A stretch of 64,000 nt of DNA from Candidatus Limiplasma pullicola (GTDB taxonomy: Bacteria; Bacillota; Clostridia; Christensenellales; Aristaeellaceae): contig DVIV01000027.1 in assembly GCA_018710985.1 (NCBI GenBank), positions 1 through 64,000 on the forward strand. The letters are read 5' to 3'. The position numbers were made by a program, and so were the translations under genes. Below the pieces are notes generated by a model. It worked only from the letters and a program-made list of their open reading frames with translations, ran no database searches and had not been told where the DNA came from. Below are positions 12,501-19,373 of this stretch, one piece after another (position 1 is the first letter of the stretch; every line of letters starts with the position of its first letter).

Positions 12501-12894
12501 TTTCGGACGGGAGTACATCCTGACGCTCCGGGGCCGCATGGCGCATTTCACGACGCTGGGCAGCGACCCGCGCGGGAATATCCAGCGCATCGACAACACG
12601 CTCGGCTCCATGGAAAGCCGGCTGAAAACGGTCCAGGACCAGATCGCCACGCTGCAAAAGGAGCAGGAGGCGGCCAAAGAGGAGATCGCAAAGCCCTTTG
12701 CGCAGGAGGACGAACTGCGGGAGAAAAGCGCGCGGCTGATCGAGCTGGACACGCTGCTGGACATTGGCAAGGGCAGCCCGGAGGTCATGCCGGAGGGCGC
12801 CGAGCCGGAAGCGACGGAGGCGGCGGTGCCGGACGCAGCGCAAGGCACACGGGAGCCGGAGAGAAAGGAGCGAAGCCGTGAGGAGGTCCGATAG
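3541..12894 (+). CDS. Giant N6-adenine methylase / SNF2-type helicase of integrative element (3117 aa)
   Basis: This is a single uninterrupted 3117-residue frame. In order it holds: an N-terminal ArdC/LtrC-like region (HTAWMAYLQTAARLYKYPYH); an Arg/Pro/Gln/Gly-rich linker at about 245-370; a MutS domain-I-like segment at about 745-835 (DLVLYQMGDFFELYGEDA); a DUF3849-like segment at about 875-960; an adenine-methylase-like domain with motif I LEPAMGVGNFFG (from 1630) and NVPF at 1694-1697 in place of the usual NPPF/Y; and a helicase with GAGKT at 2307-2311, DEAH at 2468-2471 and EQRKGRIVRQGN at 2794-2805. The C-terminus is predicted coiled coil. Proteins of this architecture are hallmarks of Clostridia integrative elements and may modify or protect transferred DNA. 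The linker is encoded by the same bases as a tnpV-like gene in another frame (see 4301-4648). Confidence 0.9.
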   Translation: MPDSRTDSLVQLAQDTARRITGSHTAWMAYLQTAARLYKYPYHEQLLIFAQRPQATACAGYEVWTNTMRRYVRRGAKGIALLDTSGDAPRLRYVFDVADTGELSQSRSLNLWKLSEENAQAVSLSLENGYDVPAREGLERQLRAISSQLAGACWVDRKQEIFDIVDGSFLEGYDEGAIGASFRRAASVSLEYALRSRCGLANEGRFIREDFIPVMEWNTPEAAAALGTAVSEMSGEVLRTIEISIRNHERSLSHDYLPAERRDPDSRPEAQRNREPAPGQVRTDAQDVPANASDDAVEQPAAKRDIAGAPAGDRRGGTEPSGAADAGADEGRGRDGGIESQRPDAMGRPDERLQGAGRGNHPQGAGVQLSFLEGLAAQPGTERAESDMPSALSIPQEVVDEVLRMGGNTAHHRERIVAAFEKQKPDTPDFLRSLLHGGNGIVTDAGTFAAWYDETGIRISRGRSARHAPSARLVSWQEAASRIGQLLEEGRFAANVELAGAEGYERFRLAEKLWYLRQDFSGKAIDAGYLPSLAKDGGRDFSEDTEWLAEKLTDPAFRARLNSEYRQFLSDQQQSGDLLRFHFHRLDEIQEALEDLDLPRRRFSSEMAEIPPVRQFITEDEIDANLAEGGLMSGSKGRIFAFFQQPYSDRERVDFLKQEYGTGGRSHALSNADGSDESHSGKGIRYQKRGCPEVRLTWQKVAGRIAGLIRQGLYLTRLEQAEYDRIQAEKVQAEKDAPQAPQPDPTVWEYNGVKERHPDDLVLYQMGDFFELYGEDAREAAPELGLQLVSRAIPGGGRVEMCGFPANRLNQYLEQLRARHDVTVSAASEGSAQRREYSVLSTGHEAQQEPYEQYKSIVREAVTQDTAYRNACGHSDYENAVIEGHAAIHRAVLGAGNMGLLRAYSDMPEFRQHLQREIISETYPKLHELLHPLSQDDIDDAIRTWNGDIQSKQAVVRYMEAHAREKDTAAWLAHEYSGRDSKSLFVIRAGSPEGIELPWPKVQRLIAQLIKEDRFLTEQDRQSEPQSQEKRPYQVVVYHHFENGFDEKKEYPTLEEAEKAAKSYVDGTMEPDGFAYDGAAVYDLEARQYLRIYGDYPDEKAHEQINELAHPHDLDAEVEAWEAEQAAQKQTVIDTLSEQEQLTVRAMETAGFIFNPQAAKPGLKENLVFTAGEYGYPITFENWEQAYLWIDGAELRDTPGLREQVQHILHPEPQNSVLTNEDYAAVRGTLRERTSYNPAVPPYHVGDIVYLDDLAHQITGLRDDTVQLLPTGMSYPIYRAESRERFVQLLREDNRNDFYTEFLPANLDTVNQDLRDVLSHGLIGEADKAEVSELLHSGKSNREVALWLSRAYSNIVETMELETGDTADYRTTPEGIELEVLDADEKRLAMLFFRWDEVAPLLRGLYARQLDGFGQERPEPTAETPAFHAETVAVYPGDKNHLPYDVVVQTLRTNEPELPAPAAETEKTQDEVLNEHSASVRVNGEWQTFSNARAAEEAAFGEYKENLRRNAENFHIIDDHLGEGGPKAKFQANIEAIKLLKYLEETTGQATPEQQETLSRYVGWGGIPQAFDAQNEDWRREYAELKALLSETEYASARASTLNAHYTSPTVIRAIYDAVEQMGFRTGNILEPAMGVGNFFGLLPESMAGSRLYGVELDSITGRIARQLYPEADITVAGFETTDRRDFFDLAVGNVPFGNYQVNDKAYNKLGFSIHNYFFAKAIDQVRPGGVVAFVTSRYTMDAKDSTVRRYLAQRAELLGAIRLPDNAFKANAGTEVVSDIIFLQKRDRPLDIVPEWTQTGQTGNGFTMNQYFIDHPEMVLGRPTAESTQYGKQDYTVAPIEGLELADQLHDAVKYIRGTYLEAEPPELGEGEAIRAAIPADPNVKNYTYTVVDGQVYYRENSLMVRPDLSAVAEARVRGMVSLRDCVRELIALQMDPATPDSAIRDQQAELNRRYDAYTAKYGLLNSRGNAQAFSDDSSYYLLCSLEILDEDGNLRRKADMFTRRTIRPAQAVDHVDSASEALALSIAEKAGVDMAYMEQLTGQTRDELASQLQGAIYRLPESAGDEPCYVTADEYLSGNIRSKLASARVAVEKDEAFQINVSALEKAMPRDLDASEIEVRLGATWIPPRYIQQFMLELLQPPIQARYRLRVAYSSATAEWQIENKSSVPAHNVAAYTTYGTGRASAYKILEDSLNLRDVRIYDTVQDADGKEKRVLNSKETTLAQQKQQAVKDAFRDWLWQDPTRRQELCARYNELFNATRPREYDGSHIRFSGMNPEITLRRHQRDAIAHILYGGNCLLAHEVGAGKTFEMVAACMESKRLGLCSKALFAVPNHLTEQWASEFLRLYPSANLLVASKKDFETKNRKKFCARIATGDYDAIIIGHSQFEKIPISQERQERLLQEQIDEIEAGVKELRASHAERFTIKQLERMKKQLETKLQKLTSATRKDDVVTFEQLGVDRLYVDEAHNYKNLFLYTKMRNVAGLSTTDAQKSSDMYLKCRYMDELTGGRGIVFATGTPVSNSMTELYTMMRYLQHDLLASRGFSHFDCWASTFGETVTAIELAPEGTGYRARTRFARFFNLPELMAMFREAADIKTADQLHLPTPEAVYHNVVAKPTEMQKDMVEALSKRAAEVHAGVVNPKEDNMLKITSDGRKLGLDQRILNPLLPDDERSKVNQCVENILRIWREGESGKLTQLVFSDLSTPGGEGFTVYEDIRRKLIAAGVPEGEIAFIHDANTEVKKKELFAKVRAGQVRVLMGSTQKMGAGTNVQDRLAALHDLDCPWRPGDLEQRKGRIVRQGNRNDTVHIYRYVTENTFDAYLWQTIENKQKFISQIMTSKSPVRSCEDVDETALSYAEIKALCAGNPLIKEKMDLDIEVARLRLLKANHQSQRFQMEDRLLKYFPVELEKCRAQVGGFEADLETRNSHPLPSEGFVGMEVLGHTFSDKEDAGKAILEAVKTVVDMKSVRIGHYRGFEMSLELSAFGREYILTLRGRMAHFTTLGSDPRGNIQRIDNTLGSMESRLKTVQDQIATLQKEQEAAKEEIAKPFAQEDELREKSARLIELDTLLDIGKGSPEVMPEGAEPEATEAAVPDAAQGTREPERKERSREEVR
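4301..4648 (+). CDS. TnpV-like transposon protein, overprinted inside the giant gene
   Basis: This 115-residue product is read in the +1 frame relative to the giant methylase/helicase gene that fully contains it. It begins MITYRQSGETLIPDLKLS, continues with PLGKYGRMRRTYL and ends AQAEEIILRELVYS, which is the pattern of the TnpV family of Clostridia elements at its usual length. A strong ribosome-binding site (GAAAGGAG, 4285-4292) sits 8 bases before the ATG, inside the other gene. Over the same stretch the giant protein is a low-complexity Arg/Pro/Gln/Asp-rich linker, as expected when one frame is constrained by another. TnpV function is not known to me. Confidence 0.75.
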   Translation: MITYRQSGETLIPDLKLSETENRPLGKYGRMRRTYLQTHRTMLWNSLLLSGTLQEHLLETDAAAQSRLELLMPELMKDAGATEALKASDPMRWVGLMNACKAQAEEIILRELVYS

Positions 12895-13240
12895 CCCAGG
12901 AAACGCGAGCGAAGTGAGGCGCATCAACCTCATGTTCTGGGTCACGCCCCATGAAAACGAGCTGATCCGGCGCAGAATGGCGCAGGCGGGCACGGCGAAT
13001 CTGAGCGCCTACCTGCGCAAGATGGCCATTGACGGCCTGATTGTCCATCTGGAGCTGCCGGAGCTGAAAGAGATGATCTCGCTGCTTCGCCGCTGCGCGG
13101 GCAGCCTTAACCAGATGGCTAAGCGCATGAACGAAACCGGGCGCGTCTATGAGGTGGACCTGCGGGAAGTGATGGAACAGCAGGAGCGGTTATGGACCAT
13201 GGCCAACGCGCTTCTGACCAGGCTGGCGGGGATTCGGTAG
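12878..13240 (+). CDS. mobC: MobC-like relaxosome accessory protein
   Basis: A 120-residue protein that probably binds the transfer origin and helps the relaxase nick DNA. It has a ribbon-helix-helix-like N-terminus (RINLMFWVTPHENELIRRRM, then NLSAYLRKMAIDG). A helical C-terminus carries the MobC-type stretch LNQMAKRMNETGRVY. I chose the GTG at 12878: AGAAAGGAG lies at 12862-12870, and the preceding codons would give an implausible Arg-rich extension. The gene overlaps the end of the giant gene by 17 bases. It is followed by a terminator and then the relaxase unit. Confidence 0.8.
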   Translation: MRRSDSPGNASEVRRINLMFWVTPHENELIRRRMAQAGTANLSAYLRKMAIDGLIVHLELPELKEMISLLRRCAGSLNQMAKRMNETGRVYEVDLREVMEQQERLWTMANALLTRLAGIR

Positions 13241-13267
13241 GGGCGGCCTGCGGGCCGCCTCTTTTTT
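13239..13267 (+). terminator. Intrinsic terminator after mobC
   Basis: The inverted repeat GGCGGCC (13242-13248) / GGCCGCC (13253-13259) has loop TGCG, is extended by three outer pairs and runs into a T-run at 13262-13267. It starts on the mobC stop codon and should end the topB-to-mobC transcript. Confidence 0.8.
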
Positions 13268-13427
13268 GCGTGAGTGAAAAAAGGACGAAAAACGCCCCGA
13301 AACCCTGCAAAAAGAGAAAAAGCCCATCGGACGACCCACCATCCATCCATCTTTCCCAAGGGGCCTGCAAACGAAAAAAATCCGCCAAAATCATCCCGAA
13401 ACCATACAGAAAAAAAGGAGGAACGCG
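13268..13427. other. Gene-free gap between mobC and the relaxase unit, candidate oriT region
   Basis: These 160 bases hold no credible gene. They contain several A-runs, a CCATCCATCCATC tandem tetranucleotide (about 13339-13351) and the strong ribosome-binding site of the next gene at the end. Transfer origins of mobilizable elements commonly lie next to mobC and the relaxase gene, so this is the best candidate for oriT in the window. I could not recognise a nic consensus. Confidence 0.3.
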
Positions 13428-13604
13428 ATGCCGAGAATGAGCAGGAAGCGGCGGGAGGAATGGGATTTCTTCCTCAACCGCCGAAACCGGATCACCTACA
13501 ACGACCTGTGCCGCAACTGCCGGCATGACTGCAAGCAGAGCTTCCGGGCGCAGATCGTGGCCTGCCGGAAGTACCGGAGCAAGCGGAGCGAAACATGGCG
13601 GTAA
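13428..13604 (+). CDS. Small Cys-containing protein preceding the relaxase (58 aa)
   Basis: A 58-residue basic protein beginning MPRMSRKRREEWDFFLN. It has four cysteines (28, 31, 35, 46) in a CxxC-x3-C-x10-C arrangement with His33 between them, so it may bind zinc. A strong AAAAAAGGAGGA site precedes the ATG, and the gene overlaps the relaxase start by 10 bases. This shows coupled translation and argues that it is a real gene. I recall similar short proteins before relaxases in Clostridia elements but know no function. It could be an oriT-binding accessory protein (inference). Confidence 0.65.
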   Translation: MPRMSRKRREEWDFFLNRRNRITYNDLCRNCRHDCKQSFRAQIVACRKYRSKRSETWR

Positions 13605-14995
13605 CGCGCATCATAGCCATGCACCTGAACAAGGGCCGCACGATTGCCCAATGCCTGAAAGACCGAACGGACTATGCCAAAAACCCCGGCAAGACAATGG
13701 GCGGCGAGCTGATCTCCGCCTTTGGCTGCGATCCCAGGACCGCCGACGCGGAGTTTCTCTTTGCCAAGCGGCAGTACCGGCAATTTACGGGCCGGGAACC
13801 GAAAAACGACGTGATCGCCTACCAGATCCGGCAGTCCTTCAAGCCCGGCGAAGTGACGCCGGAGGAAGCCAACCGCATCGGGTACGAGCTGGCGAAGCGT
13901 TTTCTCAAGGAACGCCACGCCTTTTTCGTGGCCACCCATTGCGATACGGCTCATACTCACAACCACATCATCTTCAACTCCACCTCGATGGACTGCCGGG
14001 GAAAATTCCGGGATTTCCTCGGCTCCGGTAAGGCGGTTGCGCGGCTGAGCGACCTGATCTGTCTGGAACACGGGCTTTCCGTCATCGAAAATCCCAAACG
14101 CGGAGGCACCAGCTACAAGAGCTGGTTGGGAGACCGTGCCCGGCCCTCCCGGCGCGACCTGCTGCGCGCGGCCATTGACGCGGCGCTGGAAGAAAAGCCC
14201 GCGGACTTTGATGCGCTGCTATCGCTCGTATCCGGCGCAGGCTATACCGTCGGACAGGGCCGGCAGATCACTTTCCGCGGTGCGGGACAGAAGCAGAGTA
14301 TCCGGCTGGAGTCGCTGGGCGAAGGGTATTCGGAGGCCGAACTGCGCGCTGTGATCGCGGGAGAAAAGGTGCATGTACCTCGGAAGGGACGCGCCGCGAA
14401 CCGTCCCCGAAACCAGCTGCTCATCGACATTCAGGCCAGGCTCCGCTCCGGCAGGGGTGAGGGCTACCGCCGCTGGGCGACGACCTTCAACCTCAAGCAG
14501 ATGGCGCGGACCGTCGCTTATTTGCAGGAGCATCATCTGATGGACGCTTCGGTCCTGTCGGCCCGCGCGGACGAAGCGGCGGCACACTGCCATGCCCTAT
14601 CCGGGCAGCTTCAGGCAGCTCAAAAGCATCTGGCCGAAACCGCCGTGCTGAAACGGCACATCGTCAACTACGCCAGAACGCGCGAGGTCTACGCGGCCTA
14701 CCGCAAGTCCGGTTACTCGGCGAAATACCGCCTGGAGCATGAGGACGAGATCGCGCTGCACCGGGCTGCCAAACAAGCCTTTGACGCGCTGGGCGTTCAG
14801 AAGCTGCCCTCCGTCAAGAGTCTTAATGCGCAGTACGCGCGGCTGCTTGGCGAGAAAAAGGCGGCGTATGCGGAGTACCGCGCGGCTAGGGAGGAGATGC
14901 GGGAATTGATGGTGCATCGGAAGAACCTTGCGCTGATTTTGCAGGGGGATGAGAAGGAAGGAAAGGGGAAGGAGGCGGAGCGGGAAGGCAGGTGA
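13595..14995 (+). CDS. Relaxase / mobilization nuclease (MobA/VirD2-type)
   Basis: This 466-residue relaxase should nick the transfer origin and stay covalently bound to the 5' end. The N-terminal relaxase domain has a candidate catalytic tyrosine in DYAKNPGKT (Tyr27) and the metal-binding histidine triad in HTHNH (120-124) within CDTAHTHNHIIFNS. The C-terminal half is helical and charged and ends in a Lys/Glu-rich tail. The start overlaps the small Cys protein gene. This is the last transfer gene before the glycosidase cargo, which begins only 87 bases downstream on the opposite strand. Confidence 0.92.
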   Translation: MAVTRIIAMHLNKGRTIAQCLKDRTDYAKNPGKTMGGELISAFGCDPRTADAEFLFAKRQYRQFTGREPKNDVIAYQIRQSFKPGEVTPEEANRIGYELAKRFLKERHAFFVATHCDTAHTHNHIIFNSTSMDCRGKFRDFLGSGKAVARLSDLICLEHGLSVIENPKRGGTSYKSWLGDRARPSRRDLLRAAIDAALEEKPADFDALLSLVSGAGYTVGQGRQITFRGAGQKQSIRLESLGEGYSEAELRAVIAGEKVHVPRKGRAANRPRNQLLIDIQARLRSGRGEGYRRWATTFNLKQMARTVAYLQEHHLMDASVLSARADEAAAHCHALSGQLQAAQKHLAETAVLKRHIVNYARTREVYAAYRKSGYSAKYRLEHEDEIALHRAAKQAFDALGVQKLPSVKSLNAQYARLLGEKKAAYAEYRAAREEMRELMVHRKNLALILQGDEKEGKGKEAEREGR

Positions 14996-15038
14996 GCGTG
15001 GAAGGGTCAACGGCGCTATGCTGCGAACTTGATGCTCT

Positions 15039-15070
15039 TTGTCTATGGGGAACCTGCTGCCGGTAGACAA
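15039..15070. repeat. Inverted repeat between relaxase and cargo
   Basis: TTGTCTA (15039-15045) and TAGACAA (15064-15070) form a 7-bp inverted repeat around an 18-base spacer, in the 87-base gap between the convergent relaxase and GH2 genes. It could be a weak bidirectional terminator or part of the backbone/cargo junction. It is too short to decide. Confidence 0.3.
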
Positions 15071-15082
15071 TGAGTCATGACA

Positions 15083-17491
15083 TCAGATAGTCAGCGTTGC
15101 ATTTTCCCCGTTGCTGGCAGTCACGATGATCGTGCAGGGATCATCCGTCCTGCGCAGGATGATCTGAGCGCGCCCTTTGTAAGTTTCCGTTATTCCTGAA
15201 GGATACGTTCCGGCTCTGGGATTTGCGCTGCCGATAGCAAGAAGCTCTGCGCCGCCTTTTTTGGTTATTGTGAGCACCCGATCTTCCGCGTCGTTCCAGC
15301 GGCCTTCCGAATCGATGAGCATCACGTCTATCCAGACAAGGGGACCGGACGGAGTATCTGATTCTGCCAACAGGCGTACCGCTGCGACAGGTCCGGCGGT
15401 CCGTACGGCGTCCTCCCCGCAAATGTGTTCCCTGCAGCGGGCTACGGCCCGCAGCATCCCCGGACGGTAGATCGTTTCAAAACGGGCAATGCATTCTCTG
15501 GGCTGACAAACGCCGAGGCTTTTCCCATCCAGAAACAGTTCAACCGTTTCGGCATTCGAGTAAACCTCTATTACGGCGGGCTTTCCTTCGCATCCCGGCC
15601 ATGTCCAGCTGTGCGTCGCGTCACTGATGACCCACGGCGTCTTGATCAGCGGCTGCCCATAGTGATGTGGATTTTGTACCGCGATATACGGCGCGGACCG
15701 CAATCCTGCTGCGATCTGCCGGAAATAGGAAGCGGGACGGCGAAAACCGGTAATATCAAAATCCCCCACATAGGCCAGCTGGCAGGGGAACTTTGCACCA
15801 AAGCCTCCCTCTCCGGCATGATAGGCCGGAATCCCTACGCCGGCTTCACCGATGTAGTCCCAGGCCGCCCAGTTGAAATCTCCGACAACCTGAGGCAGCT
15901 TTTGAATCTCTTCCCAGTTTGCCGCAAACTCAGGCGGATACGTCTCGCTGCCCAGCATCACCCGGTTGGGGCAGCGCTGCGCGTCCATGCGATAGCGGGC
16001 GGCCATGTAATTATACCCGGCTACATCCAGAAATGCACAGGCTCTGTCCAAGCGCTCCGTTACAGCGGGATGAACAACCATCTCGTTGAGATGCTGCTCC
16101 ATGATGGTCATGAAAACATTCACATTGCCCTCTTTCTGGCCGGCATCTTTTCCCGGAAGAATATCTCCCAGAATCTGGTCCATCGCGTCCCCAGATATAA
16201 AGATGCCATTGATCCCCGCTGTAATGGGCCGGGTCGCATCCATGGCTCGAATGGTCGCCGTCAGCTCTGCGCTCAGGCGTACACCGGCGCTGGTGGCACA
16301 CTCGGGTATCTCATTGCCGATGGAGTAGAGAATCACACAGGGATGACTGCGAGCCACGCGAACCATCGCCTCAAGGTCCAAAAGCGCCCTGTCCGTAAAG
16401 TGAGCGCTGTAATCAAGCGACGTCTTGGCGCGCGTCCACAGGTCAAACGCTTCATTCATGACGTACATCCCCGTGCGGTCACAGGCCCGCAGCAGCGCAG
16501 GGGAGGCGGGGTGGTGGGATATGCGCACCGCATTGAAGCCAGCCTCCTTCAGGCGGCGTATCCGCCGCTCCTCCGCCTGTTCGTAACCGGCAGCGCCCAG
16601 CAGACCGTGATCGTGGTGTATGCAGCCGCCCAGCAGCTTAACCGACTTGCCATTGATGCGCAGCCCATGGCGCGCATCGACGGAAAGAGAGCGGATGCCA
16701 AAGGGCGTCTCCGCCGTGTCGCATTCTCCCTCCGCGTTCGCAAGGCGGCTTTGGCAGGTATAAAGCGCCGGGATCTCAGCGGACCATGGCGACGGATGAC
16801 TCACGGTGAATCGCTGGGGAACGCTTACACGCCCGTTCGCTGCCAGACTCAATGGAACCTGCGCGCAGGCAATCTGTCGTCCCTCCGGGTCGATCAGCGC
16901 GGTTTCCAGCGTGCAATCATACGTCAGATGTGAACGGTTGACTACTTCAGTTTCAACTCGCAGCACGGCGTATTCCTGATCGAGGCTCTCCGTTACAGTC
17001 CATACACCATCCTGTGCAATATGTGTAAGTGGTCCGGTCAGCAGATACACATCCCGATACAACCCGCCGCCGGAATACCAGCGGCTGCTTGAAGCCGCAT
17101 CACGAACAAATACCCGCAGTTCGTTTTCATGGCCATACTGCAAAAAACCATTCAGGGAAACGGTAAATCCGGTGTAACCATTGGGGTGATCTGCCGCAAG
17201 CTGGCCATTGAGATAAACGAAGGTATTGCAATAGCTGCCCTCAAACCGGAGAAGAATGGTTTTCTCCCGCCATTCCACGGGAACATGGAACCGTTTGCAA
17301 TAGACATAGACACCGCCATCCCGATATCCGGTGTTTCCCCCATTGGGGCTTTCGGCATGAGCAGGGTGTTGCAGCATGGCGTCATGCGGCAGCGTTACCG
17401 GTTTCGCCCCGGCGGGGATATTCCATACCATGGAAAAGGCATCGGTTTCCTGCCATGTCAGCCACCCTTGGTTGAAAAGCGTCTGTTTCAC
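15083..17491 (-). CDS. Glycoside hydrolase family 2 protein (beta-galactosidase-like)
   Basis: An 802-residue enzyme predicted to remove a beta-linked terminal sugar from oligosaccharides. The GH2 order is visible: an N-terminal sugar-binding domain with RFEGSYCNTFVYLNG, an immunoglobulin-like domain, and a TIM barrel with acid/base Glu394 in YSIGNEIPE and nucleophile Glu516 in MLGSETYPPE. The C-terminus is beta-rich. There is no signal peptide, so it is probably cytoplasmic and acts on imported oligosaccharides. I set the start at GTG 17491 because AAAGGAG lies 9 bases upstream; a longer reading has no site. It is the last gene of the minus-strand run. Galactosidase versus other beta-glycosidase activity cannot be told from sequence alone. 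Confidence 0.85.
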   Translation of the reverse strand: MKQTLFNQGWLTWQETDAFSMVWNIPAGAKPVTLPHDAMLQHPAHAESPNGGNTGYRDGGVYVYCKRFHVPVEWREKTILLRFEGSYCNTFVYLNGQLAADHPNGYTGFTVSLNGFLQYGHENELRVFVRDAASSSRWYSGGGLYRDVYLLTGPLTHIAQDGVWTVTESLDQEYAVLRVETEVVNRSHLTYDCTLETALIDPEGRQIACAQVPLSLAANGRVSVPQRFTVSHPSPWSAEIPALYTCQSRLANAEGECDTAETPFGIRSLSVDARHGLRINGKSVKLLGGCIHHDHGLLGAAGYEQAEERRIRRLKEAGFNAVRISHHPASPALLRACDRTGMYVMNEAFDLWTRAKTSLDYSAHFTDRALLDLEAMVRVARSHPCVILYSIGNEIPECATSAGVRLSAELTATIRAMDATRPITAGINGIFISGDAMDQILGDILPGKDAGQKEGNVNVFMTIMEQHLNEMVVHPAVTERLDRACAFLDVAGYNYMAARYRMDAQRCPNRVMLGSETYPPEFAANWEEIQKLPQVVGDFNWAAWDYIGEAGVGIPAYHAGEGGFGAKFPCQLAYVGDFDITGFRRPASYFRQIAAGLRSAPYIAVQNPHHYGQPLIKTPWVISDATHSWTWPGCEGKPAVIEVYSNAETVELFLDGKSLGVCQPRECIARFETIYRPGMLRAVARCREHICGEDAVRTAGPVAAVRLLAESDTPSGPLVWIDVMLIDSEGRWNDAEDRVLTITKKGGAELLAIGSANPRAGTYPSGITETYKGRAQIILRRTDDPCTIIVTASNGENATLTI

Positions 17492-17687
17492 AGATTCTTG
17501 CTCCTTTCTTTGCAGGCATGGATAAACAAAATCCGCTCGATGCAGATTTTTTCCACGCGGGCCGGTGCCGCGTTTGCGTTGGGTCTGCGGCATAAAAGTC
17601 TGCCATCTACTGGCGTGTGCCAGACATGGCGCACAGGTGGAATGACGGGAGAATGCGCATCCGGCAGAAAATATGCCCCAACAAGCA

Positions 17688-17722
17688 ATGGGATCGCAGC
17701 AGACGGGCTGCCGCGATCCCAT
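17688..17722 (-). terminator. Hairpin after the first exported hydrolase gene
   Basis: A perfect 10-bp inverted repeat (17688-17697 with 17713-17722, ATGGGATCGC/GCGATCCCAT) with further inner pairing lies just past the stop codon at 17740 on the minus strand. There is no long T-run. It may be a terminator or an mRNA-stabilising hairpin that separates expression of the GH2 gene. Confidence 0.5.
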
Positions 17723-17739
17723 AAGGGAGTATGTGAGAA

Positions 17740-19173
17740 TTACGCCACCGGAACCCAGGCGTTGGGATCAACCAGTTCCCACATCAGAGGCGCGTCAGCC
17801 TCAAAGTAACCGACGCTGTCATAGGTGACATCAGCCACACGGTCGTTGATCAGAAGCCCCTCGACCATGATGTTTTCACCCCAGCCAAAGAAGGTATACA
17901 GCACCTTGCTATGGTCCGCGTTGGTATACACGTTTACGGTGGTTTCTCCAGTGGGGAACCAGTCAACCAGAATATCCTGGGTCAGCACATATTCCACAGG
18001 AATCTCACCCTCGTAATTGACTTCGGCAAGGCCCATGACCTTCTGCATGTATAGATCCGCAGTGGGAATCCAGGACATGGAACTGGTGCCGGCGTTTCCC
18101 GCGCCGAAGCCATGCCCGTTCTGCGCGTAGATGTGCAGTTCGGGGTTTACGTTGGGAATCTCGCGCATCTGCAGGAACATGTCGATGCACTTATCGTAGC
18201 CGTTCATCTCGCCGATGTTATCGTCTGCGCCAACCGCGGTGAAGATGTGGGGGATGTTGGGGTTGTCGGTCTCAAGAGGACGGCCGCTGTAGATCGGGAT
18301 AGCAATATCCAGATCGCTGTTTACGGCGTCAATTTCGTCACAGACATAGTCGGTGTCGAACTGGTCAGGGGTAATGTCGCCGTAGAATTTCTCCATCAGG
18401 GTGCAAAGGTTTCCGGCACCGCCGGAGAAGCCCGTCGCACCCAACAGCGTGTTCTCAAGGTCGATTCCCCATTCGGGAGCGTGATACTTGATGTAGCGCA
18501 CAGAGCGCTGCAGGTCCATCACGATGTCTTCATTGTTGTAGGGCTCCACGCGCCGTTGCAGCACAAAACAGTTGTAGCCCAGATCCAGGAAAGCAGGAGC
18601 AACGCGATAGGCTTCGTTGGGGTTGCTTCGGGTGGTGTTGCCGCCGCCGGAGAGAACGATCAGCGTGCCCTTGGCCTGGCTCTGGTCGCTCACCAGATAG
18701 GGCACCAGGAAGGGACGGAAGTCGGCATTATCATAGGAATCCACGGTAAAACCGGCCTCGACATTCTCCGTGGTCACGGGCATATCGTCGCCCCAGATAT
18801 ACAGCACCTCGCCGTCGATGCCCTCAAAGGGCTTCAGCTGCGCCTTAGCCAGGGCCGCCACAGCGTCGCGCGCTGCCGCGATCGTCGCTTTCTCCTCGTC
18901 GGTGAGGTTGGCAGGGTCCATGGTCAGCAGCAGATTGCCGGAGGTCTGCGCCAGATCCCAGGCTTCCTCTTCAAAAAGCGTGGGATAATTGCGAACCATT
19001 TTATAGTTATAGATTTCCGCTTCCAGCAATTGTGCATAGTAGTCGGGGTCTGACTCTTCCAGATCCACCGTCTTGAAAGGCAGGTCGTTATAGGCTGTCT
19101 CAGCCACCGCAGAAAACGCCACCATGTTCATACAGAGAACCAGCGCCAAAACGAGCATGACAAACTTTTTCAT
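17740..19173 (-). CDS. Exported alpha/beta-hydrolase (esterase-like), paralogue A
   Basis: A 477-residue protein with a clear type I signal peptide (MKKFVMLVLALVLCMNM, ending AVAE) and no lipobox. The hydrolase fold is indicated by an oxyanion-type GTLIVLSGGGNTTR, the nucleophile elbow GFSGGAGN (Ser250), a likely acid in AVGADDN and the catalytic His in NGHGFGAG. It may remove acyl groups from polysaccharides outside the cell, as carbohydrate esterases in such loci do, but the substrate is unknown. Two paralogues lie at 19433 and 30544 with the same DYDNADF/LQR-type signatures and an extra C-terminal domain of about 100 residues. It stands in the glycosidase run behind its own ribosome-binding site. 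Confidence 0.75.
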   Translation of the reverse strand: MKKFVMLVLALVLCMNMVAFSAVAETAYNDLPFKTVDLEESDPDYYAQLLEAEIYNYKMVRNYPTLFEEEAWDLAQTSGNLLLTMDPANLTDEEKATIAAARDAVAALAKAQLKPFEGIDGEVLYIWGDDMPVTTENVEAGFTVDSYDNADFRPFLVPYLVSDQSQAKGTLIVLSGGGNTTRSNPNEAYRVAPAFLDLGYNCFVLQRRVEPYNNEDIVMDLQRSVRYIKYHAPEWGIDLENTLLGATGFSGGAGNLCTLMEKFYGDITPDQFDTDYVCDEIDAVNSDLDIAIPIYSGRPLETDNPNIPHIFTAVGADDNIGEMNGYDKCIDMFLQMREIPNVNPELHIYAQNGHGFGAGNAGTSSMSWIPTADLYMQKVMGLAEVNYEGEIPVEYVLTQDILVDWFPTGETTVNVYTNADHSKVLYTFFGWGENIMVEGLLINDRVADVTYDSVGYFEADAPLMWELVDPNAWVPVA

Positions 19174-19373
19174 GATTTATCCTCCTGTCCTTTTTTGATT
19201 GCCTGCCGGCTTGTTTTGCAAGATTCCCTCCTTTCGCAGCGCGCACCTGACAGGCCAACTCCTTTATGACTTATATTGTAGTGACCGGAATTCAGGAAAA
19301 ATAGCAGAATAGAGACCAGAAAAATCAGGATAATGACATTTATCCAAATTCAAGATATTTGTATCAAAAAGGA

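Noticed and set aside
12764-12877. Longer MobC start
   Set aside because: It would add 38 Arg-rich residues read from inside the giant gene; the GTG at 12878 has a proper ribosome-binding site.
13339-13351. CCATCCATCCATC as a CRISPR or repeat array
   Set aside because: It is only a three-unit tetranucleotide run with no spacers; no CRISPR-like array occurs in the window.
15425-16933. 502-codon plus-strand frame opposite the GH2 gene
   Set aside because: It has no recognisable motifs; the GH2 catalytic residues are on the other strand.
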